The position numbers and the translations under genes were made by a program. Of a stretch of 64,000 bases of DNA, positions 24,525 to 33,106 are shown one piece after another (within the stretch, counting starts at the first letter, position 1; every line of letters starts with the position of its first letter). Source of the DNA: AC-32 sp036265535 (GTDB lineage: Bacteria > Actinomycetota > Thermoleophilia > Gaiellales > Gaiellaceae); contig DATAOV010000001.1 in assembly GCA_036265535.1 (NCBI GenBank), forward strand, positions 1 to 64,000, given 5' to 3'. The notes under the pieces were generated by a model. That model had not been told where the DNA came from and searched no databases. It saw nothing but the letters and a program-made list of their open reading frames with translations.

Positions 24525-26405
24525 ATGGCCGCGCTCCCGCCCCGTTACGCGCGGCGACGCTCGCGCCGAGGCTCGCTCGAGCGCCCGGTCAGCGGACGCC
24601 TGTACCGCGGCACCTGGCTGCTCGTCGGGGTCCCCCTGCTCATCGCCGCCTTCAGCGTGCACAAGGCCGAGTCGCTGCCGGCTCCGCAGGATGCGCTGCC
24701 CCCGTCTTTCGACCGCTTCGCGGCGATCGAGGTGGCGAGCGAGCTCGCTCGGGTCTACCCCGACCGGATGCCGGGCACCGCCGGCGCGCTGGGCGCGGCT
24801 GCCTTCGTACGCCAGCAGCTCGCTCCCTACGGCCTGAAGGTCGAGCCCGACCGCTTTCGCGCGGAGCTCCCGGGACACGGCGTCAAGACACTCGAGAACC
24901 AGGTCGTGACCGTCCCGGGGCGCTCTCCCGACGAGATCGTCGTCATGGCCCACCGGGACGACAACGGCACCGGACCGGGCGCCAACGACAATGCCTCGGG
25001 CATCGCCACCCTGATCCAGCTCGCGCGTTCGTACGGCTCGCCGGTGGGGGCACGCCCGGTCAGTCCGCTGCACACCCTCGTCTTCGTCGCCACCGACGGC
25101 GGAGCGTTCGGGGCTCTCGGCGCCAAGCGGTTCGCCGAGCGGCACCGGGAGCGGGTAGTCGCGGCGATCGACCTGACCGCGCTCGCGGGACGCGGGCCAC
25201 CGCGGTTGGTGCTCGCGGGCACCGAGCCGCGGCTCGCTTCGCCGGGGCTGGTCGAGACCGCGGCGCAACGAGTGCTCGAGCAGGCAGGCCGAAGACCCGC
25301 GCATCCCGGTGCCCTGGGCCAGCTGATCGATCTCGCTTTCCCGTTCACCCTCTACGAGCAGGGACCGATGCTGGCCCACGGTCTGCCGACGGTGACCTTG
25401 ACGAGCGGAGGTGAGCGGCCGCCAGCATCCTTTCCCGACCAGCCGTCTCGACTCAACGGAGTGCGCCTCGCGCAACTCGGCCGCGCAGCCGAACAGCTCC
25501 TGCGCTGGCTCGACTCCGGCGCCGAGCTCGCTCCCGGCACAGCGACCTACATCTACTTCGGGCCCCGCGTCCTCCCAGGCTGGGCGATCGAGCTCGTCCT
25601 GATCGCCGCTCTCGTTCCGTTCCTGATTGCAGCCGTGGATCTCTTCGCGCGCTGCCGGCGGCGCCACATCCCGCTGGCCCCGGCGCTACGAAGCTATCGC
25701 AGCCGCTTCGGCTTCTGGCTCTGGGTCGCAGTCCTGTTCGAGCTCTTCGCGCTCGTGGGCTTCTGGCCCGATGCGCCGTCGGTCCCGCTACCGGTCGACG
25801 CGGCGCCGGCGACCGACTGGCCCGTCCTGGCGCTCATCGGGCTCGTGATCCTGAGCGGCCTCGGCTGGCTCGTAGCGCGGGCACGGCTCGTTCGGCGGCG
25901 ACCCGTCTCCGCGACCGAGGAGCTGGCAGGGACGACCGGGGCACTGCTCGCCCTCGGCGTGATCGCCTTGCTCGTGGTGGCGACCAACCCGTTCGCCCTC
26001 GTGTTCTTACTTCCCTCGCTGCACGCCTGGCTCTGGCTGCCGAACTTCCGCAGCAGGCCGCTGTGGGCTCGCGCCGCGCTTCTGGCCGTCGGCTTTCTCG
26101 GGCCATTGCTACTGCTCGGGTCGCTCGGGCTGCGCTACGACCTCGGCCTCGATGCGCCGTGGTACCTCGCGGAGCTCACCGCCAGCAACTACGTGAAGTT
26201 GCCGGCTATCGTGATAGCCATCGGCTGGTTGGCCTCGGCTGGGCAGGTCTCAGCGCTCGCCGCAGGACGCTACGCGCCCTACCCCAGCGCCTCGGAACGG
26301 CCTCCCCGAGGGCCGGTGCGAGAGGCGGTCCGGCACATCGTGCTTACAGTTAGGAAGGCGAGGAAGCGCGTGCCCGAAAGCGAACGAAAGGCCGAGGAAG
26401 CGTGA
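24525..26405 (+). CDS. M28-peptidase-like membrane protein with altered active site
   Basis: A 626-residue protein: an N-terminal transmembrane helix (about 29-46), an M28-like extracytoplasmic domain (about 65-330), then eight or so membrane helices to the C-terminus. The metal-binding H-x-D (MAHRDDNG) and DNASG segments are present, but the catalytic and metal-binding Glu-Glu pair expected in a GEExGL-type block reads DGGAFGALGAK, with no glutamate, and the last His motif is not clear. It may be a non-catalytic binding protein or use another mechanism. The stop overlaps the sortase start (GTGA), implying joint function. Confidence 0.75.
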   Translation: MAALPPRYARRRSRRGSLERPVSGRLYRGTWLLVGVPLLIAAFSVHKAESLPAPQDALPPSFDRFAAIEVASELARVYPDRMPGTAGALGAAAFVRQQLAPYGLKVEPDRFRAELPGHGVKTLENQVVTVPGRSPDEIVVMAHRDDNGTGPGANDNASGIATLIQLARSYGSPVGARPVSPLHTLVFVATDGGAFGALGAKRFAERHRERVVAAIDLTALAGRGPPRLVLAGTEPRLASPGLVETAAQRVLEQAGRRPAHPGALGQLIDLAFPFTLYEQGPMLAHGLPTVTLTSGGERPPASFPDQPSRLNGVRLAQLGRAAEQLLRWLDSGAELAPGTATYIYFGPRVLPGWAIELVLIAALVPFLIAAVDLFARCRRRHIPLAPALRSYRSRFGFWLWVAVLFELFALVGFWPDAPSVPLPVDAAPATDWPVLALIGLVILSGLGWLVARARLVRRRPVSATEELAGTTGALLALGVIALLVVATNPFALVFLLPSLHAWLWLPNFRSRPLWARAALLAVGFLGPLLLLGSLGLRYDLGLDAPWYLAELTASNYVKLPAIVIAIGWLASAGQVSALAAGRYAPYPSASERPPRGPVREAVRHIVLTVRKARKRVPESERKAEEA

Positions 26406-27139
26406 CCGTGAGACGAGTAACGAGGATCGCCGGGACCCTGATGGTCCTGGCAGGCGTAGCCCTCCTCGTCTGGGTGCTCGTCGTCTGGCGCTGGCAGGAC
26501 CCGTTCACCGCCCTCTACACCCACTGGAAGCAACACCAGCTCGCTCAGAGCTACAAGCACCGGTTCGCCGACTACCACCCGACACGGCTGGCGCGGGCCG
26601 GCGTCTCGGTCTCGACGACCCGGAAGACGATCGCGCAGGAAGCGCGTCTGTACAGGCTTCGCTCTCAACGCGGCCAGGCGATCGGCCGGATCCGCGTCCC
26701 CGAGCTCGGGCTGAACATGATCCTCGTCAACGGCACCGACCACGACTCGCTCACCAAGGGGCCCGGCCGCGACCGCCGCAGCTACATGCCGGGTGAGGGC
26801 CAGATGGTGTACATCGCCGGGCATCGGACGACCTACCTCGCCCCGTTCGCGCACATCGAGCGCCTCCGGAGCGGCGACTCCGTGACCCTCGAGATGCCCT
26901 ACGGCACCTTTCTCTACCGCGTCTTCAGGCACAAGATCGTCGACGCGAGCGACCTCGCGGTGCTGCGGTCGCACGGCCGCGACGTGGTCGAGCTCCAGGC
27001 CTGCCACCCACGCTTCTTCGCGTCGCAGCGCTACCTCGCCTACGCGCGGCTGGTACGCGTCGAGCCGCGCGGCGGCGCCGCATTCGAGCCACCGCCCACG
27101 GCGCTCGCGGCCGCGCCGCTCGCGGCCCAACAGGGCTGA
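26402..27139 (+). CDS. class E-type sortase
   Basis: A 245-residue sortase with an N-terminal membrane helix (8-29). The catalytic set is His141 (YIAGHRTTY), Cys201 (VELQACHPRFF) and Arg210 (ASQRYLAY). In place of the common TLxTC, the Cys is preceded by LQA, a variant. Such sortases link surface proteins to the wall or to pilus subunits. No LPxTG-like substrate gene is adjacent; its partner by overlap is the M28-like membrane protein. GTG start. Confidence 0.88.
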   Translation: MTVRRVTRIAGTLMVLAGVALLVWVLVVWRWQDPFTALYTHWKQHQLAQSYKHRFADYHPTRLARAGVSVSTTRKTIAQEARLYRLRSQRGQAIGRIRVPELGLNMILVNGTDHDSLTKGPGRDRRSYMPGEGQMVYIAGHRTTYLAPFAHIERLRSGDSVTLEMPYGTFLYRVFRHKIVDASDLAVLRSHGRDVVELQACHPRFFASQRYLAYARLVRVEPRGGAAFEPPPTALAAAPLAAQQG

Positions 27140-27145
27140 TCGAGC

Positions 27146-28342
27146 TCAGCCCAGCCTGAGGTAGCGGACCGACGCACCGGCCGCGAGCACGCCTTCGCCG
27201 CGCGGAAGAAGCACGAGGGCGTCGGCTCCCGACGCCCGGACGATCATGTGCGACTCCTGCCCGCTGAGCGGTTCGAGCACGACTGCCCCTTCCTCCCCGA
27301 TCCGGGTCCGAGCGCGAACGAGCTCGTCTCGGTGCGGGTTCACTCGTACGTCTGAACCGAGTTTCCCCGGCTCGAATCTCGGCAACGGCTCGGAGGCGCC
27401 CTGGAGCGCGACCACGGCCGGCCGCACGAATAGCTCGAAGCCCACCAGGGACGAGACCGGGTTCCCCGGCAGCCCGAAGACCAGCGTGGAGTCACGCACC
27501 CCGAACGAGACCGGTTTTCCGGGTTTGACCGCGACCCGCCAGAAGACCTCTTCGACTCCGAGCTCAGCCTCCATTCGCCTAACGAGGTCGTGAGGCCCAA
27601 CCGAGACACCGCCGGAGGTCACGAGCAGGTCGTGTTCGAGCCCCCGAGCAATAGCCTCGCGGTGCGCATCCTCGATGTCAGCGACCGCCGGCAGGCGCTC
27701 AGCGCGGGCACCCGCCGAAGCGAGCTGCGTGGCGAGGATCAGCCCGTTGGCCTCGTAGACCTCGCCGGGGCCGAGCGGATCGCCTGGACGTCGAAGCTCG
27801 GTTCCCGTGACGAGAACGGCGGCCAGCGGCTGGGCTCCACAAGCGACCTCGGCCACGCCGGCCGCAGCGAGGGCTCCGAGTTGCGCCGGGCCAAGCCGTG
27901 CTCCGGCCGCCACCACGACTTCCCCGGCGCGGACGTCTCCGGCGCGAGGACGAACATTTGCGGCCGGGGCAACGAACTCGGCGATCTCGACTGCGTTGTC
28001 ACGGTCGACAACATACTCGATGGGGATGACAGCATCGGCGCCCTGAGGAAGAGCGCCACCAGTCGCGATCCCCATCGCTTGGCCGGCCCCGAGCGAGTTC
28101 CCGGCGGGCTTGCCTGCGGGGATGCGCTCCACCACGGGCAGCGTCCCGGGCGTATCCGCCGAGCGCACCGCGAATCCATCCATCGCGGAGTTCGCAAACG
28201 GTGGCAGGTCGACCAGCGCGGTGGCCGGCTCCCCTAGGACACGCCCGGCCGCCGACTCGACCGGGACGCGCTCGACCGGCAGCGGGCGCACCCGCTCCAG
28301 AATCAGATGCTGTGCCTCTTCGATCGTCAGAAGGTCGGCCAC
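27146..28342 (-). CDS. moeA: molybdopterin molybdenumtransferase MoeA
   Basis: A 398-residue enzyme that inserts molybdate into adenylylated molybdopterin. N-terminal VDLPPFANSAMDGFAVR, the MoCF segment TSGGVSVGPHDLVRR and FGLPGNPVSSLVGFELFV, and the C-terminal domain IV are all in order and length is typical. GTG start; TATGCG lies 6 nt before it. Located 10 kb from mogA-moaC and convergent with the sortase gene with a 6-nt gap. Confidence 0.94.
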   Translation of the reverse strand: MADLLTIEEAQHLILERVRPLPVERVPVESAAGRVLGEPATALVDLPPFANSAMDGFAVRSADTPGTLPVVERIPAGKPAGNSLGAGQAMGIATGGALPQGADAVIPIEYVVDRDNAVEIAEFVAPAANVRPRAGDVRAGEVVVAAGARLGPAQLGALAAAGVAEVACGAQPLAAVLVTGTELRRPGDPLGPGEVYEANGLILATQLASAGARAERLPAVADIEDAHREAIARGLEHDLLVTSGGVSVGPHDLVRRMEAELGVEEVFWRVAVKPGKPVSFGVRDSTLVFGLPGNPVSSLVGFELFVRPAVVALQGASEPLPRFEPGKLGSDVRVNPHRDELVRARTRIGEEGAVVLEPLSGQESHMIVRASGADALVLLPRGEGVLAAGASVRYLRLG

Positions 28343-28370
28343 GATCGCCGCATACCGTACGCCCGGTGGA

Positions 28371-28376
28371 TAGGCT
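28371..28376 (+). promoter_or_regulatory. -10 element for the GT2 gene
   Basis: TAGGCT ends 8 nt before the GTG of the glycosyltransferase, giving a leader of one or two bases at most. The opposite strand has TATGCG (28349-28354) 6 nt before moeA. Confidence 0.38.
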
Positions 28377-28384
28377 CAGCCGCC

Positions 28385-29323
28385 GTGATCTCGGTCGTCA
28401 TCCCCGTTCACGACGAGGAGCGGACGGTGGCGCTCCTCTACGAGGAGCTCGACTCCGCGCTCCAGCCCCTTGGTCAGCCCTGGGAAGCGGTGTTCGTCGA
28501 CGACGGTTCGGGCGACGGCTCGTTCTCGGCGCTGACCCGACTGCACGACGCCAAGGAGAACGTGCGTGTCATCCGTTTGCGCCGGAACTTCGGCAAGGCG
28601 ACCGCACTCGCCACGGGGTTCGCGCATGCGGAGGGCGACATCGTGGTGACGATCGACGCCGACCTCCAGGACGATCCGACCGAGATCCCCCGGCTCCTCG
28701 CCAAGCTCGACGAGGGCTTCGACCTCGTCACCGGCTGGAAGACGCACCGCCGCGACCCGCTCAGCCGCCGCATCCCCTCGAAGATCTTCAACTGGGTCAC
28801 CGGCCGCGTGTCCGGGCTCCGTCTCCACGATCTGAACTGCGGGCTCAAGGCGTACCGCGCGGAGGTCGTGCGAGGCTTGCGGCTCTACGGCGAGCTGCAC
28901 CGATTCATTCCGGTCCTCGCGCACTATCGCGGCCACCGGATTGCCGAGCTGCCGGTCAACCACCGTCCACGCGAGCACGGCCGTTCGCGCTACGGGGTCG
29001 AGCGCTATGTACGCGGGTTCCTCGACCTGCTGACCGTCTCGTTCATCGGGCGCTATCGCTACCGGCCGCTGCACCTCTTCGGCGGGCTCGGGCTACTGCT
29101 CGGTGCCGCCGGGTTTGCGGTGCTTGTCTACCTGACGCTTCTCAAGCTCGACGGGCACGCGATCGGGCAACGGCCGCTCTTGATCCTCGGGGTGCTGCTC
29201 GTCGTCGTCGGCCTGCAGTTCTTCTCGCTCGGGTTGATCAGCGAGCTGATCACGAGCCAGCACGAAGAACGAGCGGACGCGCGCGAGCGGATGGAGCTGC
29301 ACGTCGACGAGATCCTCTCCTGA
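28385..29323 (+). CDS. GT2 polyprenyl-phosphate glycosyltransferase (DPM1/GtrB type)
   Basis: A 312-residue enzyme that transfers a sugar to polyprenyl phosphate at the inner membrane face. Catalytic features are VFVDDGSGDGS (Asp39-Asp40), TIDADLQDDPTE (Asp91-x-Asp93) and the RFIPVLA/NHRPREHGRSRYG acceptor region. Two C-terminal membrane helices (about 232-252 and 268-290) follow, as in GtrB and bacterial DPM synthases. GTG start 8 nt after a -10-like TAGGCT. It would supply lipid-linked sugar to the GT87/PIG-V-like enzymes found further on (inference). Confidence 0.88.
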   Translation: MISVVIPVHDEERTVALLYEELDSALQPLGQPWEAVFVDDGSGDGSFSALTRLHDAKENVRVIRLRRNFGKATALATGFAHAEGDIVVTIDADLQDDPTEIPRLLAKLDEGFDLVTGWKTHRRDPLSRRIPSKIFNWVTGRVSGLRLHDLNCGLKAYRAEVVRGLRLYGELHRFIPVLAHYRGHRIAELPVNHRPREHGRSRYGVERYVRGFLDLLTVSFIGRYRYRPLHLFGGLGLLLGAAGFAVLVYLTLLKLDGHAIGQRPLLILGVLLVVVGLQFFSLGLISELITSQHEERADARERMELHVDEILS

Positions 29324-29438
29324 GTCGTCGCCCTCCCGACACGAGATCGGCACAGACACGTGCGTCCACGCTCGATACGCTCTCGGCGGGGAGGAGGCTG
29401 GGCGCACCTGAATTACAGGTAGCTGGGCCGCTCGCCTG

Positions 29439-30512
29439 ATGCTCGTCCTCTACTTCGGTACCTACGAGCGCAACTACCCGCGGAACGCGCAGGTGATCTC
29501 GTGCCTCCGGCGGGTCGGGGTCGAGGTGGAGGAGCACCACGTAGGCGTCTGGGAGGGGAGCCGCCAGAGCTGGCGCGCCGGAATCGGCTCGATCGCGCGG
29601 CTCTCACTCGCCGAACTCCGGCTGCTCAGGCGGCCGCCCGGGGATTTCGACGTTCTCGTCGTCGGCTACCCGGGCCATTTCGACCTCACCGCCGCCCGCA
29701 GGGCCGCACGCGGCCGGCCGGTCGTCTTCAACCCACTCGTCTCCCTCGTCGACACGTTCGTGGCCGACCGCGGGCGCTTCCGCGACGGCTCGCTGCCCGC
29801 GCGGCTCTTGCACGCGGTCGATCGCCATGCGTTGCGGGAAGCCGACCTCGTCGTTGCGGACACGCGTGCGAACGCCGATCACCTCGCCGAGCTGGCCGAC
29901 CTGCAGCCGGACCGCGTGGAAGTCGCGTTCGTCGGCGCCGAGGAGCGGATCTTCACGCCGGGCTGGGCAGCGGACGGGCCGTTCACCGCGCTCTTCGTCG
30001 GCAAGCTGATCCCGCTCCACGGTGTGGAAACGATCCTCGCCGCAGCAAGAGCGGCGCCGGAGCTGCGACTGCGGATCGTCGGCAGCGGCCAGCTCGAACC
30101 GCTGCTCGAACAGAAGCCCGACAACGTGGAGTGGCTCCGCTGGGTCGAGTACGAGCGGCTGCCCGACGAGCTGCACCGGGCCGGCGCCGCGCTCGGGATC
30201 TTCGGGACCTCGGAGAAGGCGCTGCGCGTGATACCGAACAAGGCCTTCCAGGCGCTCGCGTGCGGCACGCCGCTCGTCACCGCCGATACCCCGGCTGCCC
30301 GCGAGCTGCTCGAACACGGACAAAGCGCCCTCCTCGTCCCGCCGGGGAACCCGTCAGCGCTCGCCGACGCGCTGCAGAGGCTCGAAGCCGATCCCGAGCT
30401 CGCGCGTCGCCTCGGGGACGGCGGTCGAGCCGTCTACGAGGCCAAGGCGAGCGAGCAGGTCCTCGGTAGGCGCTGGCATGAAGTGCTCGAGCAGGCCGTG
30501 CGAAGCTCATGA
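29439..30512 (+). CDS. GT4-like glycosyltransferase
   Basis: A 357-residue GT-B glycosyltransferase. The C-terminal donor-binding half shows FVGKLIPLHGVETILAAAR, LRIVGSGQLEPLL and the E-x7-E run in SEKALRVIPNKAFQALACG, with TADTPAARELLEHG. The N-terminal acceptor half is divergent. A 115-nt gap precedes it, holding a short imperfect palindrome but no clear promoter. It overlaps the DUF2079 gene by 4 nt, so both may serve one glycan or glycolipid. Confidence 0.82.
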   Translation: MLVLYFGTYERNYPRNAQVISCLRRVGVEVEEHHVGVWEGSRQSWRAGIGSIARLSLAELRLLRRPPGDFDVLVVGYPGHFDLTAARRAARGRPVVFNPLVSLVDTFVADRGRFRDGSLPARLLHAVDRHALREADLVVADTRANADHLAELADLQPDRVEVAFVGAEERIFTPGWAADGPFTALFVGKLIPLHGVETILAAARAAPELRLRIVGSGQLEPLLEQKPDNVEWLRWVEYERLPDELHRAGAALGIFGTSEKALRVIPNKAFQALACGTPLVTADTPAARELLEHGQSALLVPPGNPSALADALQRLEADPELARRLGDGGRAVYEAKASEQVLGRRWHEVLEQAVRSS

Positions 30513-31960
30513 GCGTGAGCCGAACCGGCCCACGCGTCCTGCTCTGGGCCGCGATCGCCGCCTACGCGGCCGGGCTCTCCGCGCTCTCGATCCTTCGGCA
30601 CCGGGCCTTCTCGACCGGACGCTTCGACCTCGGCAACATGGTGCAGGCGGTGTGGTCGACCGCCCACGGGCATCCGCTCCAGATCACCGGCCTCCGCGGC
30701 GACCAGATTTCTCGTCTGGGGGCCCACTTCGACCCGATCCTCGCCGCCTTCGCGCCGCTCTGGCTCGTCTGGCCGAGCCCAGACATGCTGCTCGTCGTCC
30801 AGGCCTCGGCGGTCGCCCTCGGGGCGCTTCCCGTCTACTGGCTCGCGGCCAAGCACCTCTCCTCGAACCGCGCGGCGCTCGGTTTCGCGCTCGCGTACCT
30901 CCTCTACCCGCCGACGCAGTGGCTGACGCTGAACGAGTTCCATCCGGTGGCGCTCGCGTGCCCGCTCCTGCTCTTCGCCTTCTGGTACCTCGATGAGGAC
31001 CGGCTCCTGCTGTTCGCGGTCTTCGGGCTCCTGGCCGCCACGACGAAGGAAGAGGTCGCACTCGTGGTGGCCGGACTGGGCATCTGGTACGCCTTCTCAC
31101 ATCGGCGCCGGCTTCAGGGGGCAGCGATCTTCGTCGCCGGTACCGCGGTCGCACTCCTGGCGATCGAGGTGGTTATCCCGCACTTCAACCGGGCGGGAAC
31201 CTCGAGCTTCTTCACGCGCTACAGCGAGGTGGGCAGCACTCCGGGCGGGATCGTCCACACGGCCATCACCGATCCCTGGAAGATCGTCACGACCGCTGTC
31301 ACCGGCCGCGGCCTCGGGTACCTCGCGCGCCTCGTCCTTCCGCTCGGTCTGCTGGTCGTGTTCGCCCCGCTCGTGCTCATCGCGGCGCTCCCGGAACTCG
31401 GCATCAACCTGCTCTCCGCGGCCACCACGCAGACGTCCATCCGCTTTCACTACACGGCCGGGCTGGTGCCGATCCTGGTGGTTGCGGCCGTGCTCGGTGC
31501 AGCGCGCCTCGTGCGCCGCCGGCCGGGAGCGGCGATGCCTCTCGCGACCGCAGCCGTCGCGCTCGGACTCGTCTCGAACTACCTCCTCGGCCCGATCCCG
31601 CTCTGGCGCTACTTCCCGGGCGGTGAGCAGCACCAGGCTTACGCGGCACGGGTGAGCGAGCACGATCGGATCGCCGCCCGCGCGCTCAAGCTCATCCCGC
31701 CGAACGCCGTCGTCAGCGCGACCAACTCGCTCGGCGCGCATCTCTCCGCCCGGCGCCGCGTGCTCAGCTTCCCGTATCTCCAGGACGCGCAGTGGATCGC
31801 CGCGGACGAGACCGCGCCCGGTTACGCCGACCGGCTCGCGCCCTTGCCCACCGCCGTCCAGCTCTCCTGGCTGCGGCGCAACCCGGAATGGCGGCTGGTC
31901 TTCGAGCGCGACGGAATCCTGATCTTCCACCGAGTCAGCGCACCCGCCAGCACCGCGTAG
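30509..31960 (+). CDS. DUF2079 polytopic membrane protein
   Basis: A 483-residue membrane protein of the DUF2079 family, placed near GT-C glycosyltransferases. About ten helices; the conserved N-terminal block includes FDLGNMVQAVWSTAHGHPL and GAHFDPILAAFAPLWLVWP, whose Asp-His residues in the first extracytoplasmic loop resemble GT-C catalytic acids. The C-terminal 150 residues are extracytoplasmic. ATG start overlaps the GT4 stop. Its last 139 nt are overlapped by the convergent gene. Confidence 0.85.
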   Translation: MSVSRTGPRVLLWAAIAAYAAGLSALSILRHRAFSTGRFDLGNMVQAVWSTAHGHPLQITGLRGDQISRLGAHFDPILAAFAPLWLVWPSPDMLLVVQASAVALGALPVYWLAAKHLSSNRAALGFALAYLLYPPTQWLTLNEFHPVALACPLLLFAFWYLDEDRLLLFAVFGLLAATTKEEVALVVAGLGIWYAFSHRRRLQGAAIFVAGTAVALLAIEVVIPHFNRAGTSSFFTRYSEVGSTPGGIVHTAITDPWKIVTTAVTGRGLGYLARLVLPLGLLVVFAPLVLIAALPELGINLLSAATTQTSIRFHYTAGLVPILVVAAVLGAARLVRRRPGAAMPLATAAVALGLVSNYLLGPIPLWRYFPGGEQHQAYAARVSEHDRIAARALKLIPPNAVVSATNSLGAHLSARRRVLSFPYLQDAQWIAADETAPGYADRLAPLPTAVQLSWLRRNPEWRLVFERDGILIFHRVSAPASTA

Positions 31961-33102
31961 AGCGCCACCAGGAGCAGGTCGCGCGCGAGCAGGAACCAGA
32001 CCGGCCACTCGAGCCGGAAGAGCGCCCCGTAGTGGAAGAACCACACCTGTGCGAGGACGAGCGCCGCCGCGGCCAGGGAAACCGCGGCAATACCCGCCGC
32101 ACCGTCGACGAGCACCACCAGGGGCACGAGCCAGACGAGGTACTGCGGCGAGAAGACCTTCGTGAACGCGATGAATCCTGCGACCGCGGCGGCGAAGGCG
32201 AGTGGCAGGCGCGCCCGCAGGTCCCGCACGCGCGCGTACAAGATCCAAACGGCGGCAACCGCGAGCGCCTCCAGCATGAGGCTTACCGCAGCCACCAAAT
32301 CGGCTGCGCCGCCGGTCAGGTTGCGGCCGGCCACGCCTGTCGTGCGCACGACCTGCGCGTCATACAGCCCCAGCCTGTCGACCAGGAGCAGGAACGAAGC
32401 TCCCAGGCTCTCGACCTGCAGGCCTCGCTCGGCCTGCGAGCGGAAGCTCTCGAAGACACCGTGGGGCGCGTAGACGGCAAACGGCGCGACCACCGCTGCC
32501 GCGACCAGAACCAGTGCCGCGAGCCCGACCCCCACCCGCCGCGGGCCGGCACGGCGCCACACGAAGATGCATGCCAACGGAACGAGGACGAGCGGGTAGA
32601 CCTTCGCGCTGATCGCCAGCCCCAGCACCCCGAATCCCGGCACGTCGCATCCGCGCAAGAACAGCCACAGCGCGAACACGGTCAGGAGCGCCGGCCAAGC
32701 GTCGTAGGTGTTGAGGCAGATCGGCCCCAGCGCGAGCGGCAAGAGCGCGAGCAGTCCAACTGCGGCGTAGAGGCGTCGCCGGGAGGACCCGAGCTCCACC
32801 AACACCAGCGCGACAAGCACGATCGTCGCGGCGCCGCAGAGCGCCATCAGCGTCTTGAACGCGGCGTTGTAGTGGTTGGCACCGAAGGCCGTCGGCGGCA
32901 GGAAGACCGCGAAGGCGCCCGGCGGATACTCGACAAAGACATCGCGGTAGGGCAACGACCCGTCCAGGAGCTTCTCGGCGTAGCCCTGGTAGATGTGCAG
33001 ATCCCGGAATCGCGCCGCCCGGAAAAGACCGCCGTCGGGGACCGCGCAGGCCCCCAGGTACACCGGGATCGCGACGACCGCGGCGCGCAGCGCCACCCGC
33101 AC
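31822..33102 (-). CDS. GT87/DUF2029-type polyprenyl-phosphate-dependent mannosyltransferase
   Basis: A 426-residue polytopic membrane protein. YQGYAEKLLDGSLPYRDVFVEYPPG (split here: RDVFVEYPPGAFAVF) holds the acidic motif typical of GT87 mannosyltransferases in the first loop, and FSPQYLVWLVPL is the usual C-terminal signature. GTG start 4 nt after the penicillin-binding protein stop. The last 46 codons, ending in a basic tail, are read antisense through the end of the DUF2079 gene; the tail has no family similarity, so the stop has probably drifted. Confidence 0.83.
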   Translation of the reverse strand: MRVALRAAVVAIPVYLGACAVPDGGLFRAARFRDLHIYQGYAEKLLDGSLPYRDVFVEYPPGAFAVFLPPTAFGANHYNAAFKTLMALCGAATIVLVALVLVELGSSRRRLYAAVGLLALLPLALGPICLNTYDAWPALLTVFALWLFLRGCDVPGFGVLGLAISAKVYPLVLVPLACIFVWRRAGPRRVGVGLAALVLVAAAVVAPFAVYAPHGVFESFRSQAERGLQVESLGASFLLLVDRLGLYDAQVVRTTGVAGRNLTGGAADLVAAVSLMLEALAVAAVWILYARVRDLRARLPLAFAAAVAGFIAFTKVFSPQYLVWLVPLVVLVDGAAGIAAVSLAAAALVLAQVWFFHYGALFRLEWPVWFLLARDLLLVALYAVLAGALTRWKIRIPSRSKTSRHSGLRRSQESWTAVGKGASRSA

Positions 33103-33106
33103 GCCG

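Noticed and set aside
29406..29420. ACCTG-AATTA-CAGGT imperfect palindrome before the GT4 gene
   Set aside because: Only 5-bp arms; easily found by chance and without supporting context.
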